Assembly (NCBI GenBank): GCA_950295325.1
Contig: OX485807.1
Span: forward strand, 5,832,501 to 5,896,500
Direction of reading: 5' to 3'
Origin: Polytrichum commune
Taxonomy: Eukaryota; Streptophyta; Polytrichopsida; Polytrichales; Polytrichaceae
DNA: 64,000 nucleotides
The first letter of the stretch is position 1. Each line of letters begins with the position of its first letter. The notes under the pieces are model-generated. The model searched no databases, was not told where the DNA came from, and saw only the letters and a list, made by a program, of their open reading frames with translations. The position numbers were made by a program, and so were the translations under genes. Shown one piece after another: positions 34,404-47,644 of this stretch.

Positions 34404-36798
34404 GTGCACCCCCCGAGGTTTGCCTTTAAATTTCGTTGTAATTTTTTTGGTATTTCCATTGGAGTGATTGTGTTTGATCCCTTGCCTCATGCTCTCTATG
34501 GCTCATCATGGCTTTGTCATGGCCCTTGTTGGTGTTGTCTATCCGTGGTTCCTTGGGATCATGTGGCTCCTCATCCAATTTGCTATTTGTTAAACTCAAC
34601 GGCAGGTGTGGCCTTGTTTGCATGTTCTTCTTCCCAATGGTGTGTGTGGATCAATGGCCGACGATTTGGCATTGTGTGTATAATATTGTGTGTTTCCTTG
34701 GCGTGTTTCTTTGTTCCTATCTTTGTTTCAAATGTTGCCACTAGTGGTCTTTATTTCAACATGGTTCAAGGCGGTTTTGCAGTTGGTGATGACGCAAGGG
34801 CCTTATTGTTGTGAGGTTACTTTGCATGTAGACTCCGGGTGGTTCCTAGTTGAGTCAATTTTTCCGTGTTTGTTTCTTATATGTCTAATTCCCTTCTTGG
34901 TATTTATATGGCTTCCCATCTACTGTGGTGTCCTCTTGTTCCTCTTTCCATTTGTTGTGGTGCTATCTTGGCCTCGGCTCCATGCTAGGAGTTGTTGTGA
35001 TTAACCCTTTTGGTTGGTCTTGCTATGAGGTGCACTTCGTCTCTCTATTGTGGCTCCATTCCTCATGTACGTCTTCTTTTTGTGTAGAGTTTTTTGGGTG
35101 TAGGTCGTATTTGGGTTTGTTTGTGGGGATTTTGTGGGGATGGTTTGTGCATGTTGGGGGTGTGTGGGGGATGTGCAGGTGTTGGGAGTCGAGCAGCGTC
35201 TATTATGCACATGTAAGTTTCTTGGATTTTTATATGTTATGTTGTTGCAACTTGTTGTGTATTTAGGGTGTGCAAGTTGTCATGTACATTGTGTGGTCAT
35301 CATAATTGGTGGATTGTGTGGTTGCTTATATTAGGTATTTTTTATAGGTTGAGTTGTTGGTTGGGTTTTTCCTTTTGTATAAGGATGCTCGGTGTGTTCA
35401 TATGTAAGCATATTTGGTTTGTTTTAACAATTCCTCTTAGTGAGAGGTTATTAGGGGGTTATTAGGAGGCTATTAGTGGTTTTGCATGTGCGAATGTTTA
35501 TGGAGTATTGGTGGCGTTGTGCTAGGTGTCGTCTGTGGTTGTCTTCGCTCCCCCTCAAAGGTGATGTGCTTGACATTTGTTTGCTTGTTGATTGTGTGTC
35601 ATGTTGCCTCAGCTATTGGGCTACATTTTCAAGTTGTCGTGCTCCATGTTGTTGTTGTAGGCAACCTCCGTTGCTTGGTTGGATTGTGTCCTCCGCTTAT
35701 GGGGCTTGATTGGTGTTGCCTCACCGTGATGTTATGCTTTACCTTTTTAATCTACAATTGTTGTGTGGGGCGCATGCACAGTCAAGTACACATCTCTATT
35801 ACCCTGCATAGGTTTAAGTGAAAGTGATTCAAAAATATATACTAACTTTAAATTTTATGAAGAAAAAAAATCATAAACATTTGAGAAACACATTGATCTA
35901 CAAAGCCAAGAAATTTATGTTCACAAAAAATATTTCAAGAAAAGTCTACATATTTTAGAAGACGGTGCAAGTAGTGTGCAAATAGATGTATTGAACACGT
36001 AATTGTTTAAAACATGATAGAATTACATGAAATCTATGTCCAAAACCAAATTTAGTCATTATCTTTTGAAATTTTTTTTTAATGATAAGTTTTCAAGATC
36101 TCATCTTGATATTTTATATTTAAGTACTTAACACAACACTAAAGGGCACCATGAGAAAATTTCCAATTTAAACAACACTTGCTACTATTCTTAGGCATTT
36201 GACCAAAAACATTTATGGTTTTAGTATATTGGAGCATTGTTTTGTATATTTGATCGTGCTTGCTCCATGTGGCTTTGGTGTTCATTGTGTTTGCTTTGCT
36301 TTAATGGTGTTTGGCCCTATATTCCTCTTCCATATTGCGTGTTTGGTTTTCCTAGGTTGGTTGTTACATTGGGGGCCTTTGGTTCTAGGTAGAATGCATC
36401 ATGGAGTAGGGTTAGTGTTTGAAACATTGTTATGGCAATGCACCGATACACCCTTTGAGGAATGTGCATCAATTTTCCTTGGATGTTTCTTTGCTACGGT
36501 TGTAGGCATTAGTTGTTTGTGGCCTTCCTACAACAATGCATCGGTGATCTATCAGGGTTGGAGGTTGTGGCGAGGTCCTTGCCTTTGTTCATGCTTGCCT
36601 TGGCATGCTTGTGTTCTCTTTCTCCTCCAATCTGCTCCCAAGCACACCACATTTTATGGATCCTTCTTAGTGCTTTGTTGTTGAGTTGTTTGCATTAGTT
36701 TATGGGGGTTGTCGCTCATTGCCATTGTCCTAGTTGTGTGTGCTTCGACATGCACTACTCTATGGGCTTTGCTTTGTGGTATGTTTGGCTCTCCGGGG
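34404..36798 (+). other. T/G-rich strand-asymmetric tract, no gene
   Basis: From about 34404 to 35818, and again 36199 to 36798, the plus strand is strongly biased to T and G with many 'ttgtg', 'tggtt' and 'gtttg' words. The bias creates long open frames rich in C, W, F, V and L in several plus-strand phases at once, a sign of composition rather than of coding. An A-rich block (35819-36198) without the bias interrupts it, perhaps an insertion. Confidence 0.6.
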
Positions 36799-38689
36799 GG
36801 CGATTTAGAAAATTCAACTTGAATGGTGCAATCCAAGATATGGTATATTTTGTTATTTGTACCAAAGCTTTTGAAAAAAAATTAGAGGTAATATATGATG
36901 ACAAATTATACCATATTGGATTATAACTAATATAAGGTCCTACATAACATATCCAATTTGGTTTTCTTAGATATCTTATATTGTGGGATAAATCATCTTC
37001 ATGTTGATAATGAAGCATTTGTGTGTTGTTTGTGCCATTGAGTGTGTAATGGTGAGATATCGAAGGTTAGGATTCTAGTTGTATGTATAAAGCAAATGTC
37101 AATTGGAGCTCAATGTTTCATATTGTGGGCACAGTGGCATTCCTTGATAACTTAGTTTTACCTTTGGCACTCAAATTGTCACAAATGTCGTTGTCTATAG
37201 TCTTTGGATTTCACTTTCAAACTCACTTCAATTTACTATAATAAATTAAGGGGCTAAAAATATACCCCCTCCGTCACAATTTGTAAGTAATTATATGCAC
37301 CCTTAAAACATCATGAATAAGATAAGAGGTAATTGAATGGTCCAATTAAACAGTTTAGGCCATCAAAATATCCCCTTCAATAACGGTTGCATGTGATATA
37401 CAACCCTCCCCAAGGAATCACACACCCACTTGTGCGGTGGTTTGTCTCCGCCATCTTTCCCATGCATGCGGTCACTTCAAGGTTGCTTCGATGTAGATTT
37501 ACTAGGGCAACATGAAGTTTTCATTGTGTAAATATATTCGGTAGAAGTTGGAGAATATGAAATTCAAACGGAAAAAACACCCACATACCTTATGCACTCC
37601 CCTTTCCCGATCATGCATGTCACCATGTCTACTTTATCTAGTGACCTATGAAGAGAAGTATAATCATTGGTTTTCATCATCTTTCCCAAGCTCGGGACGC
37701 AACCTCTCCCATTCCATGACTCCATCACTTTTCTTTGCACCACATGTAAAGTACTTAGTTCTATCCATCCATCATGACTCCCAACTTCCAAAAGGTCATC
37801 CTTGAGCCATCTTGTTGCTACTACATGCAAGGTGGACGTCACTCAAGGCCCAAATGTTTTCGTCACATATACGTCCACTCTCATGCACAACCACTCCTAC
37901 ATCTTTCTTTGAGTTGTGATCTATGTCACAAATCAAACAATGTCTAACTTTATGTAAAGTGGATGTATTCAAATTTTGTAATCATACTGCACAATGCTCC
38001 AAAAATGCATGTTAATGTTAGGAACATGTAATGCATAACATTTTAGAGCCCAATAGTAAAACAAATTTGAATGTTGTTGGATAATAGGTTCTCAACCTTA
38101 TCATGAGCATAGTGTGCAAGGATTAAATGTATTCAATTGTACATATATCAAAAACACGAGGCTAGGAATTCCCTTATCAAAAAACTAGTTCTCAAATAAA
38201 TAGGGAAAACCGGGGGAGAACCCCAACTAGCGCAAAGCAATCAATTGAACCATGTTTTTAAATGTTTGACAACACTTAAAGTAGGTTACCTTATATGCTT
38301 GTAGCCTCCTTGGGATCTTGAACCACACCATAGAATGTGAGTAAGCACTGAAAGTTGAATAGTTTTCTTTGCAAGATGTTTTGCTTGTTGTTTGAAATAT
38401 TATAGTTGATCTTCACATCTTGTACTTAAAAGATAGTTGAGTCTTATTTCTAGAGCATCATAACTTAGTAACGTTAGATATGCTTTTCTTGCTCATGGTA
38501 ACAAACCTCCGTTGCAAAACTACTCATAGATTTTGCTCTTGTACTCTTGGAATTAGTGATATATGATAGAGGCTACAAACAAAAATTGATAAGTTTTTGC
38601 AGTACATATAAATAATGCCATGTAGACCCAGTTTGAGTTGACTTGGGAGTTTACGCATATATTAAAGGATGCCACATCTCTCATTCAAG
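36799..38689. other. No gene seen
   Basis: AT-rich intergenic DNA. At 37262 'taccccctccgtcacaatttg' resembles a Stowaway-type MITE end, but I found no matching opposite end. Around 36835-36930 'tatggtatatttt' and 'aaattataccatatt' form a loose inverted repeat. Confidence 0.4.
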
Positions 38690-39600
38690 AGAATATATTC
38701 TACAACATCATTCTCTCAATGGACCGCCAACTTTAGAATCTTCTTTGATGGCCCATGTGTCTAAAGTGTTGAAAGTATGGAAGTTCACATGCCTAAATTT
38801 TGGATATTTCAACCAAGGCGCATAAGTCATCCATGTACTAAGACACTCATTAATGGATAAATACTTGCCCTATAGGTTGGCTTGACCGTACAATATCGTG
38901 TCAACTGACTTAGTTACCCAACTTAGCCGATACGGATGCCATAAAGTAGTAATTTCAACACATGGGTCCTCCACACCATCCAAACTCCAACTTTACATCG
39001 TTTTCTCAAGACCAAATGTGTGTCTAAAGTATTGAAAGGACGAAACATTCATTGGTTCATATGTCTAAACGAGGTGCACAAGGCATTGGAGCCTCAAGTT
39101 TTTAATACTAGACAAAAACCTATCCGATATGTCCAATATATTGTATTGTGAACCAACTCATTTTTGAAGTAGATGCCACAAAGTAATTATACCAACACAT
39201 GGGTCCTCCACACCAGCCAAACACCAACTCTAAAACACTATTTGAGGACCCATGTGTCTAAAGTGTTAAGAGTACCGAAAAATCTTAGGTTCACTTGTCA
39301 AACGAGATGCCCAAGTCGCACATTGTGTCTCAAGAAATAAAGTATTATAATTGAAATACTTGCCCATGATGGCTAGAAAGTATGCTAATAGGTAATATGT
39401 TAATTGACTCAGTCAATATAGGTGCTTGAAAGCAATCATACCAACACATGGACTCTCCACAATAGCCAAACTCCAACTTTAAAACATCATTTGGTGACCC
39501 ACATGTGTAAAGTGTTGAGAGTACAAAAAAAACTTCATGGTTCACATGTAAAACAAGTGTCCAAGTCACCCTTGCCTCAAGAAATCAAAAATTGATGCCA
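38690..39600. repeat. Degenerate tandem repeat, period ~245 bp, about four copies
   Basis: Recurring blocks are 'accaacacatggg(t)cctccacacc' (38955, 39197, 39447), 'ccaaactccaactttaaaac' (38975, 39219, 39467) and 'cccatgtgtctaaagtgtt' (38751, 39010, 39250, 39495), each followed by a short G/A-rich part and 'ggttcacatgt'. A trailing fragment may be at 40775-40800. Confidence 0.8.
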
Positions 39601-40257
39601 AGACTTGTCCAACATGATCTAGATAACCAACCAGAAGAGAGTGGAGGATGAACCACGAGAGCGGCAAGTTATCCACCCAATCGATTTGGTTATCAATCAC
39701 AACCGATCAACTCACAAACAAAATATGAGAATTATAGACGATATTGTGCCTCCAAGAATGAAGCATCGTGACGAATTACGATTTAACCCCTTTTGCTCTT
39801 GAATGAACAACATAACATTACTCAACATTGTACTTCCATTTCCGTGGGTCCTGAGAATATAACCATGGAATGACTTAGATTCAAACTAAGGTCCCAACCA
39901 GTGCCCGGGGAGTTTTTGGGCATAGTCGGTCAAGATCCTAGTGACTCTAAACCCAACCAGTTACATGTTGATATCTTCTGGTTTTGCTTATTCATTTGAG
40001 GTATATTCTATAGATTCCTTTGTAATGATCGGTAATTCTCCTGAAGTCTCGAACTTCAACCGGTTATTTCTCAAACTCAACCGGTTCACCCGTAACTAAA
40101 TGACAGTTCCTCCCGGACAGTGGTCCCAACATCCCATGACTATATTCCTAGGGTCCACAGAACGAACACACAACATTGAGTAATGTTATGGATTAATTAA
40201 GGCTCGGAAGTAGAATAACATGTGTGAACCGTCTCAGTCAAAACGGATGCCATGGAG
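39601..40257. other. No gene seen
   Basis: Ordinary intergenic sequence. 'ctcaaccggtt' and 'aaccggtta' words cluster near 40055-40090. The stretch ends at the target duplication of the MITE. Confidence 0.4.
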
Positions 40258-40260
40258 TAA

Positions 40261-40752
40261 GGGACGCTTCACACTATGGCCGAAGGTCGAGAGGCCGTCG
40301 ATTTCCACCAATAAAATTGCAAGAAACAAAGAGTTCCGCCTCTCGGGCCCTTCACACTATGGCCAAACTCCAAAGGCCGCCGCAATTTTAAATGATTACT
40401 TCTTGAAGAAGGCGACGGACTCTCGAAGGAAGTTTGGGTCGGACGAGAATAGAAACCCAAACTATGGTCGAGAGGCTGTCGGTTTTTTTTTCACCAAAAA
40501 ATCAATCATTGACAAGATCTTGGCCGTTAGATTGAAGGGGTTATTTTGAGCAAGGAATAAAGTGGGATGCTCCTTTGGGTTTGGACTTTGGGGCTTAGCC
40601 TTTGGAGGCTTCACACTATGCCTGGCGGAAGGCTCCACTTCCTATATATCATTGGCTATGTATTTTCAGCCCATTTCTTTGGACTCTCAACAAAGTTTGG
40701 CCACTCAATTCCACGGCCTCTCGGCTTGGACGGCCATAGTGTGAAGCGACCC
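40261..40752. mobile_element. Tourist-like MITE (PIF/Harbinger class) with TAA target duplication
   Basis: The left end reads GGGACGCTTCACACTATGGCC and the right end, reversed, GGGTCGCTTCACACTATGGCC, a terminal inverted repeat with one mismatch in 21. The flanks are TAA on both sides (40258-40260 and 40753-40755), matching the 3-bp TWA target choice of PIF/Harbinger elements. The 492-bp interior has no transposase and holds extra partial copies of the terminal motif (40350, 40462, 40607). It is a non-autonomous element, and young enough for its ends to be nearly identical. Confidence 0.88.
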
Positions 40753-40755
40753 TAA

Positions 40756-43700
40756 ATCCACCAACATAAAGGCATCTTCACATCAGCCAAGCTCCAACTT
40801 TTTGAGCTCTCCAGCTTTCCAAAACACACACACACATACACAGCCAAGTGAGTTAATAATTCAACGTCGATGTTTCATTCTCCACATTCCTTGGTGGATG
40901 AGGATGCAAATATCTGCCCCAGCTGGATGCCACGTTTTCAAGCCAAGCACGCTTTCCATCTTCGTCACACAAATGGTCTCCGGGAAAGGCTCCGAAAGCA
41001 ATTGGTGCCAATTCGCAGCTTTATGCCAGCTTGTCCCCGAATGATTTCCCTAAATGATTTTTTAGTTTTTTTTGCAACACATGGTTGATGATGGTCAAAC
41101 TTGAGAATACAAGTCATTTAGAACGTTGTGCAAACGACACGACAAATGACAACTTGAAGGTCAAGGTCCAAGGAACATCTTTTTGCATTTTGTGGGCAGC
41201 AGTGATGGTCTTCTTCAATATCAAAGTTAAGATTCGTGCGTTCATTAAATGGTCATATAGGTCTCCACTTTTATTGGTTACTATATTTAGAATGGTTATC
41301 GACATGTCGTCCACTCTCTTTTTAAGACATATCTTATTGGTATATGTGCTTAGAGTCACACCTGACTTGAGTCTTTGATTAAGAAAAGGAAGTGGATGAG
41401 GACTATTTTATCTTCGAGAGAATTCGTTTTAGTGGATGGGGATCGGAAATTATTAGACGTTTTTTTAGAGGAGTAGGAGGCAAGAACTTAAGTGCTTGAG
41501 AATTATCCCATGACACTTACATTTTCTAATTATAGACATGCCAATCGTTTGGGGAGATTTTGGTTTGGATACGACATCGATTATCCCATTTAGTGTGTGT
41601 GGAACTAATTCTCAAACTCGCACTATATCGCCAAATAGTGAGGGCTGGAATTTTTACCAAATGATACTAAATTCATGAATGCATGCTCAGTTACCGTACA
41701 TTTCAAAACTGAGTGTGTGCTCTAAGATGTTTGCAAAGTGCATAATTTGTTTTGGTGAACACAAAGAGGCTTCTTCTTCTTTTGTCCAATCAACTCCACT
41801 CAACTTGAGACATCTCCTCACACCAAGAAACTCAAGAGATTGCATTGAGGGTTCTAGCCAATACCAACCTCCCCTTTTGCCACAACTCACATCCCCTCCA
41901 AAATTCGGAAAATCCAAACTCCGCCGCTCCCATGAGGTCATGAAATTGTCTTAACCTCGACACATGGCAAGGAATTCATTGCCGTCCATGCAAAGCCAAT
42001 AATAGTGTGATATTTCTCACTTGGAAAAGAGTGCCATTCAATAGTGGTCATGCAATATAGAACAACCTAGCCTATAACCGCCTTCCTACCTATGAGCATG
42101 GCCCTAGCGAAAATCCAATCACTATCCTCTTGAATGAACTTGCTCCATGTGAGAGGGGGGGGTCATAAATTCGTCCTCAGCTATATATGCCATATGGCTA
42201 GTGATGAAAGTCCCATTCATGCAAGAAATACCATGCGTGGCTTGTAAATGATGAGTGCCCTTTATAGTAGTCATTAAATTTACATGGTGTGTATTAAAGA
42301 AGTGAAGCGCACAAAACACAAGGGAACCATGACGGGGATTAAGGACGAAGAAGTCAACCTGCATGTGGTGGCATTTCCATGTTTATGATACTGCAACTTG
42401 TGTCAAAACTACACTCAAATATTTTCAATTGTGAGGGTTGTCATTTGGAGATACAACGTTGTAATAACTCTTAATTGGCATGATCATTTTTTTGACCAAG
42501 TAAGTTATAACATGTTTCTTGATGTTATTTGGGTAAGAAATGATGCTATCAGTAAAACAGTGTAGCAAAGCGTATATACATTGGATAACCCGCACTAACA
42601 AGACTATTACTACACTCAAAGACACCTTAATTATGTGGTAATATTCTATGATGTCCAAACTCCGTACCTAGTTTGTAACTTATGTTGATAAGATAAAATA
42701 CATTGTCTATATAATGGAAAGTTATAGCATTGCATAATTTCAAATACACCGGTGTCACGTACTAATGTGGGTTCCCATTTGGACTACCACATTCCTACAA
42801 GTTCATAAGAGTATCAAGTTTTATCCACCTAAAATATATAGCTAGGATGCACATCACATAATATGATGTAACTCACTTGGTAAAATATAGTTTTCTCAAG
42901 GTGTTCCATTTATTTATAACAACGTGCAAATCCGTATGATTACCCACACTAGTAGGTGAATTGCCCGGGGACCTCTTCAATACCATGTACGAACTGACGT
43001 GAGTGTAAGGAGTATTATTTGAGGCATTAGAGTACATAGTATACATAAGGGAGAGGTGTTGTTTTTCTCTAGTGTGTACGTCTTAAAAAAGGCCATATCA
43101 ATTCAGCTTTTAATTAAAGGTAGATGTACAAAAGGAGGTCTTGAGGTTTAGAGAAGTTGAATAGTAGATGTGTTGGTTTCATTCAATACATGTTTTCAAT
43201 TGTTGTCATATGGTTATAGTCCTTAACGACTACCATGTCCATTCTTGGTAGGGTTTAAATGAGGTTCTAGGTGTTTACAAACAATAGGCTCTCCTAGGAG
43301 GTGCACCTTTCATAACACGTACGTGTATATGTGAGTGCACAATAGGGTATTAATTTGAACAACCAATAAACCATGGTGATCTCATCAATAAACATGTTAT
43401 TAATTTGAACTTTTCCCCCGAATACAAAATTAAACCAATAGAGCATAAATAGGTCTATATCTGACAATGTCTCCAAATCTAGCCTACCACAAGTGTCCAT
43501 TGTTAACACCCAAATGGAAACCCCGAAACACTACCAGAATGAATGGACACCAAGGCGAAGTAGTTGAGATTGGAGACACTAGTGTTGACAATCCAACATG
43601 AATCCAAGGCAAGAAGGAAGGACATCACAATCCAACACTAAAGCCATTGAGAGCGCAACACTGAAGCCACTGAGAGTGTGGCACTAAAGCTACTAAGGAC

Positions 43701-43965
43701 ACAACACTAGGATGCAACACTAGGACTCAACACCAAGGAAGCGTCGCTGAGTGACTAGGAGGCATGGCCTTAGGAGGAAGGGCCCAACATCAAAGGGCAA
43801 TGGCTCAGGTCATTAGACCTTGAGTACTAACTAGAAGCAGACATTGAGGATTTGCAACAACAAACCCCGAATATCGGGTGTCCATCTGACAAAGGTGATT
43901 AAAGGAACAAATACGATGAGGATATCATAGGACATGCCAGTTATTTACCCATGTTACCAATTATA
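40756..43965. other. No gene seen
   Basis: Short open frames on both strands lack domains. Sequence is increasingly AT-rich to the right. A stretch at 42425-42910 contains words ('cattgcataattt', 'cttggtaaaatata') that recur at 46.1-46.7 kb, suggesting an old dispersed repeat family. Confidence 0.4.
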
Positions 43966-44120
43966 AGCAAGTTAATAACCACTTATGGATAAGCTATGCC
44001 GCATACCAAAAGTTAATGGCCACTTAAGATTAGTGAGCCATACCAAAAACTAATGGCCACTTAAGATTAGTAAGCCATACCAAAAACTAATGACACTTGA
44101 GATTAGTGAGCCATACAAAG
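43966..44120. repeat. 37-bp tandem repeat, about four imperfect units
   Basis: The unit is approximately 'gccataccaaaaactaatggccacttaagattagtaa'-like, with two good copies at 44000-44080 and decayed copies on each side. Single words such as 'ttagtgagccac' continue to about 44265. Confidence 0.85.
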
Positions 44121-46127
44121 AATGGTGAGCCACTCAAAAGAAAAGAAAAAGAAAAGAAAAATTACGCCCATATCTTCATGAGCCACTCAAAATTAGTGAG
44201 CCACTTGAGACTTAATGCACTGCTTGGGATTCGTAAGCCACATAGCAAACCACTTAGGATTAGTGGACTCCTTTGATCAAGTAACAATTAGGCCACTTAG
44301 GCAAGGAAAAGCAAAGGTGGAAGAGGATGAGGGCCAAGGAACGACTTCTTGGCTATTCTTGTGAATTCCTCCAAACGTAGATAGTAATAGGTAGATTTCA
44401 AAACAAAATCTACCACATTGTGAATGTAAAAGAAGACAGAGGACTTGTGCTCTCTTTTGAAGATTTTAGAGAAGCATTCTTCATCTTCTTCAAGGAAAAA
44501 CAATTTAGCAATCTAGGAGAGAGGCACATGGTTTGAGCCATCTTTCAATATGTATAGAGTTAGGTTTTTTTTATAGCTTTACCATTTTGAATGTAAAAGC
44601 TCAAACTTCTCTACAGCTATTCAAGGTAGAGGCAAAGTAATTGATAGCATAGATACCATCTAGTTAAGAGGTTGTGCAAGAGAGACTTTCTATTACTTGT
44701 AGAGTGCTATGTACAGAAACTCACATGAAGTGAGCATAATCACATAAGTTGAGGAAAGACAACTTGTATGAAAAATTGATCATAGAATTGCAAAGCAAGT
44801 GAGTGAGAGTGGATACTTGAAAGTCTCATGCAAAATTAAGAAGTTTCACTCATAATAGGAATTACCAATTGGAGTGGGAAGTGAGAGAGAATTATTTGGA
44901 TATAGCAAGGCAATTAGTGAGAGAAAAGAGACAACTCAAGAATATTGGTATGAGAGAGGAGTTGTGATAGGGAGAGTGAGTGTCCAAAGCAAGAATGTTT
45001 GGTAATCGAGCATATATATATATATATATATATTTCTAACGTACTAAGTTGATTGGCTATAAACAAAAGATAAACTTATTCAACATAAACTCAAACATGA
45101 TTGATTTCTTGTGTATCTAAGTTACTAATATTGTTTTTCTTTAAAAATTCATTTATCCTATCATATCTTAGACACAAAAATAATTGATTGCCTACGTATT
45201 GGAAGACTTAAGGATAATAAAAAATACCATGAACATTAAGCAAATTATGATGAGTTTCTTTATTGGTATGATTATATATAAGATGACATTGCTATACAAC
45301 AAGTATTGAGTGACTTATAATATCTAAATAAATATCATGGCTATGCTTAAAGTAGTTTATAACTACTATGATGCAACTCCATGCTAACACTTTATGTTGT
45401 AAGTTATCTTTAAAAGAAAGGTTATAGTTGATAAAGATGATAAATTTTGAGGGGACTAATACATAGATGCCTTCTTAAGAGTAGATAAGGAAGTTGGAAG
45501 TTAGTAGAGGTATTTCTACACATATGGAATGAAGGTCTTTCATACATGGCAAGAGAGTGTCCAACAACAATGTGATAGTCATTGAAGTGATTGCTACTTT
45601 TTACATACTAGGAAGTGACTTCAATAATGGAAATCAGCAATAAGAGGTATATAAAGTGTGAAAGAACGACATGATTAGTTTAAGAAGCTAAAGAAGGAAG
45701 TGTGAATGTTGGTTGTTGAAAGAAGGTTTACTTGGTTGTTTGGCTACGCCTTACGTACACAAGAGTGACTACAAAAGATCATCGGTTACTCTGTTATTTA
45801 GATATTTAAAGAAGAGCCACTCAAAAGAATCATCTGATCACTTGATTACTTGGATACTTGCAAAACAATCACTACAAAAGATTACTTGGATACTTACAAA
45901 GGATTATGACAAAGATTAGTTGGCTACTTGGTTACTTGAAAACTTGAAAATAAATTATTTGGAAGAATTACTTGACTACTCACAAGGGATTTCATAAAAG
46001 ACTAGCAAAGCTATTCGGGAGGAAAACTTAACTAGCTACTTAGAATCAAAGAGCATTAGTGACTTGGAAGAAAAAATAAGTACATACTCGGAGGAAAGAG
46101 ATAACAAACGACTTGAAGGACAAGATA
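44121..46127. other. No gene seen; AT-rich with simple repeats
   Basis: A (TA)n run lies at 45012-45033. From 45770 to 46090 short words like 'acttggatactt' and 'caaaagatta' recur irregularly. I see no coding structure. Confidence 0.45.
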
Positions 46128-46700
46128 ACTATACTAAATATGATATTCAGTGTCACTTACTATTAAGTATTACACAATACTATATCTATTATCTATATTT
46201 CTCATATTTTACCAATAAATACGAAATTGGTAGTTGGGACATTATAGACCACTAACAACTTTATTTGGTAAAAAATACATCAATTGTAAAAATTTATAGC
46301 ATTGTGTAAATCTAAATAGTAAGTGATACCAAATTCCATATTTAATGTAGCTACTAGGAGGAAGAAGATAACAAGCTCCTTATGAAAAAGTTAACAAGCT
46401 ATTTGGAGGAAAATTGATGAAGTTACTTAGAAGAAAAGATCCTTGGCATCTTAAAATTTAAAAAAAAAAACTATGCTAACTATGATATTTATAGCGTCAT
46501 CGACTATTTGGAATTATGCAATGTTATATCTATTATTTTTATTTCATATTTTACAAAAAGAACCCTCAATTTGGTTGTTTGGACATAATAGAATATTAAC
46601 AACTTTACTTGGTAAAAAATTACATCAATAATATAAAAATAGCATTGTGTAAATCCAAATAGTAAATGACACAAAAAATCATATTTAGTGTGGTTTTTTG
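46128..46700. repeat. Tandem duplication, period ~350 bp
   Basis: Copy A (about 46128-46352) and copy B (about 46480-46698) share 'aactat(a/g)cta', 'tatatctattat', 'catattttac', 'acaacttta(t/c)ttggtaaaaaat', 'tagcattgtgtaaat(c)' and 'aatagtaa(g/a)tgac'. Divergence is substantial, so the duplication is old. Confidence 0.8.
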
Positions 46701-47644
46701 GAGGAGAAAATGCAACTTGTTACTTGGCCACTTGGTACTTGAAACTTAGACACCTAGTACAACGATGGGCAAAATGACTACATGGAACTCTAACCTTTAA
46801 AAGCTACTTGATGCTACCTCGCAATGAAAGAGGCAATAGTCAAGAGACTTCGTGGCAAATTAGAAGAAGTTTAGCAATCAAGAAAGAGTATACTTCTATT
46901 ACTACAAAGGAGCTCCATGAAGAAGAAGAATTTTATTTATTTTTTTAAAAATAAAAATAAAAATAAAAATCAGTTGTAGCACATGAAGAGTTGCAACATA
47001 CGAGGAGAGTTTGCATGACTATGGCCAACACGAAGTAGTGACATTAGAACTAGAGAGACAACTACCGCACATGAAGAGCTCCAACACAAGTAGGGAGTTT
47101 GATATAACCAAGTTAAAAGATTAAGAGTAACATTTGAATTGGTAGGAATCACTTGAAGTGATATCACTAAGGAAAGGATACATCTCAACAAAGAGCCTTT
47201 AAGTGAGGTTGAAGGTTCCATTATTAAAACTACAAGGTAGAGGAACTTCTGAAAGAACTCTATGTAACCAACAACACAAAAGAAGAATACATTGATGGAA
47301 GCTTGAAAGAGAAGGACAAACAATCAACGTAGAGTATAGGTAGTTAATCATCTTGATATGGACGATGCCTTCAATCACTACGATACGAGCAAACCTAGAA
47401 ACAAGTAGAGGAAGTAAGCTCTACATCCACCTATGGATAAACAGGGATACCAAAAGTACACTCATACCACCAATATCAAGGAACCTCCAATTGGTTCATA
47501 TAAAGCGAATGAGGGAAAAATTCTTCATAGTGAACCTCTAAATATTGAAGAGGTCGAGCGTCAAATGCCTCATAGTTCAATGGGATCCTCGGTTGCCATG
47601 AACGATTTCAAAAGGTCAAGAAAAGTATGGCGATCCTCAATCTT
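46701..47644. other. No gene seen
   Basis: AT-rich, with an (AAAAAT)n run at 46950-46970. Open frames are short and unsupported. Confidence 0.4.

Noticed and set aside
34404-36700. Membrane proteins rich in C, W, F and L
   Set aside because: Overlapping open frames in several plus-strand phases follow the T/G bias, with no domain, no conserved start and irregular lengths.
37260-37285. Stowaway MITE (TACCCCCTCCGTCAC-like end)
   Set aside because: No matching inverted end or TA duplication was found nearby.
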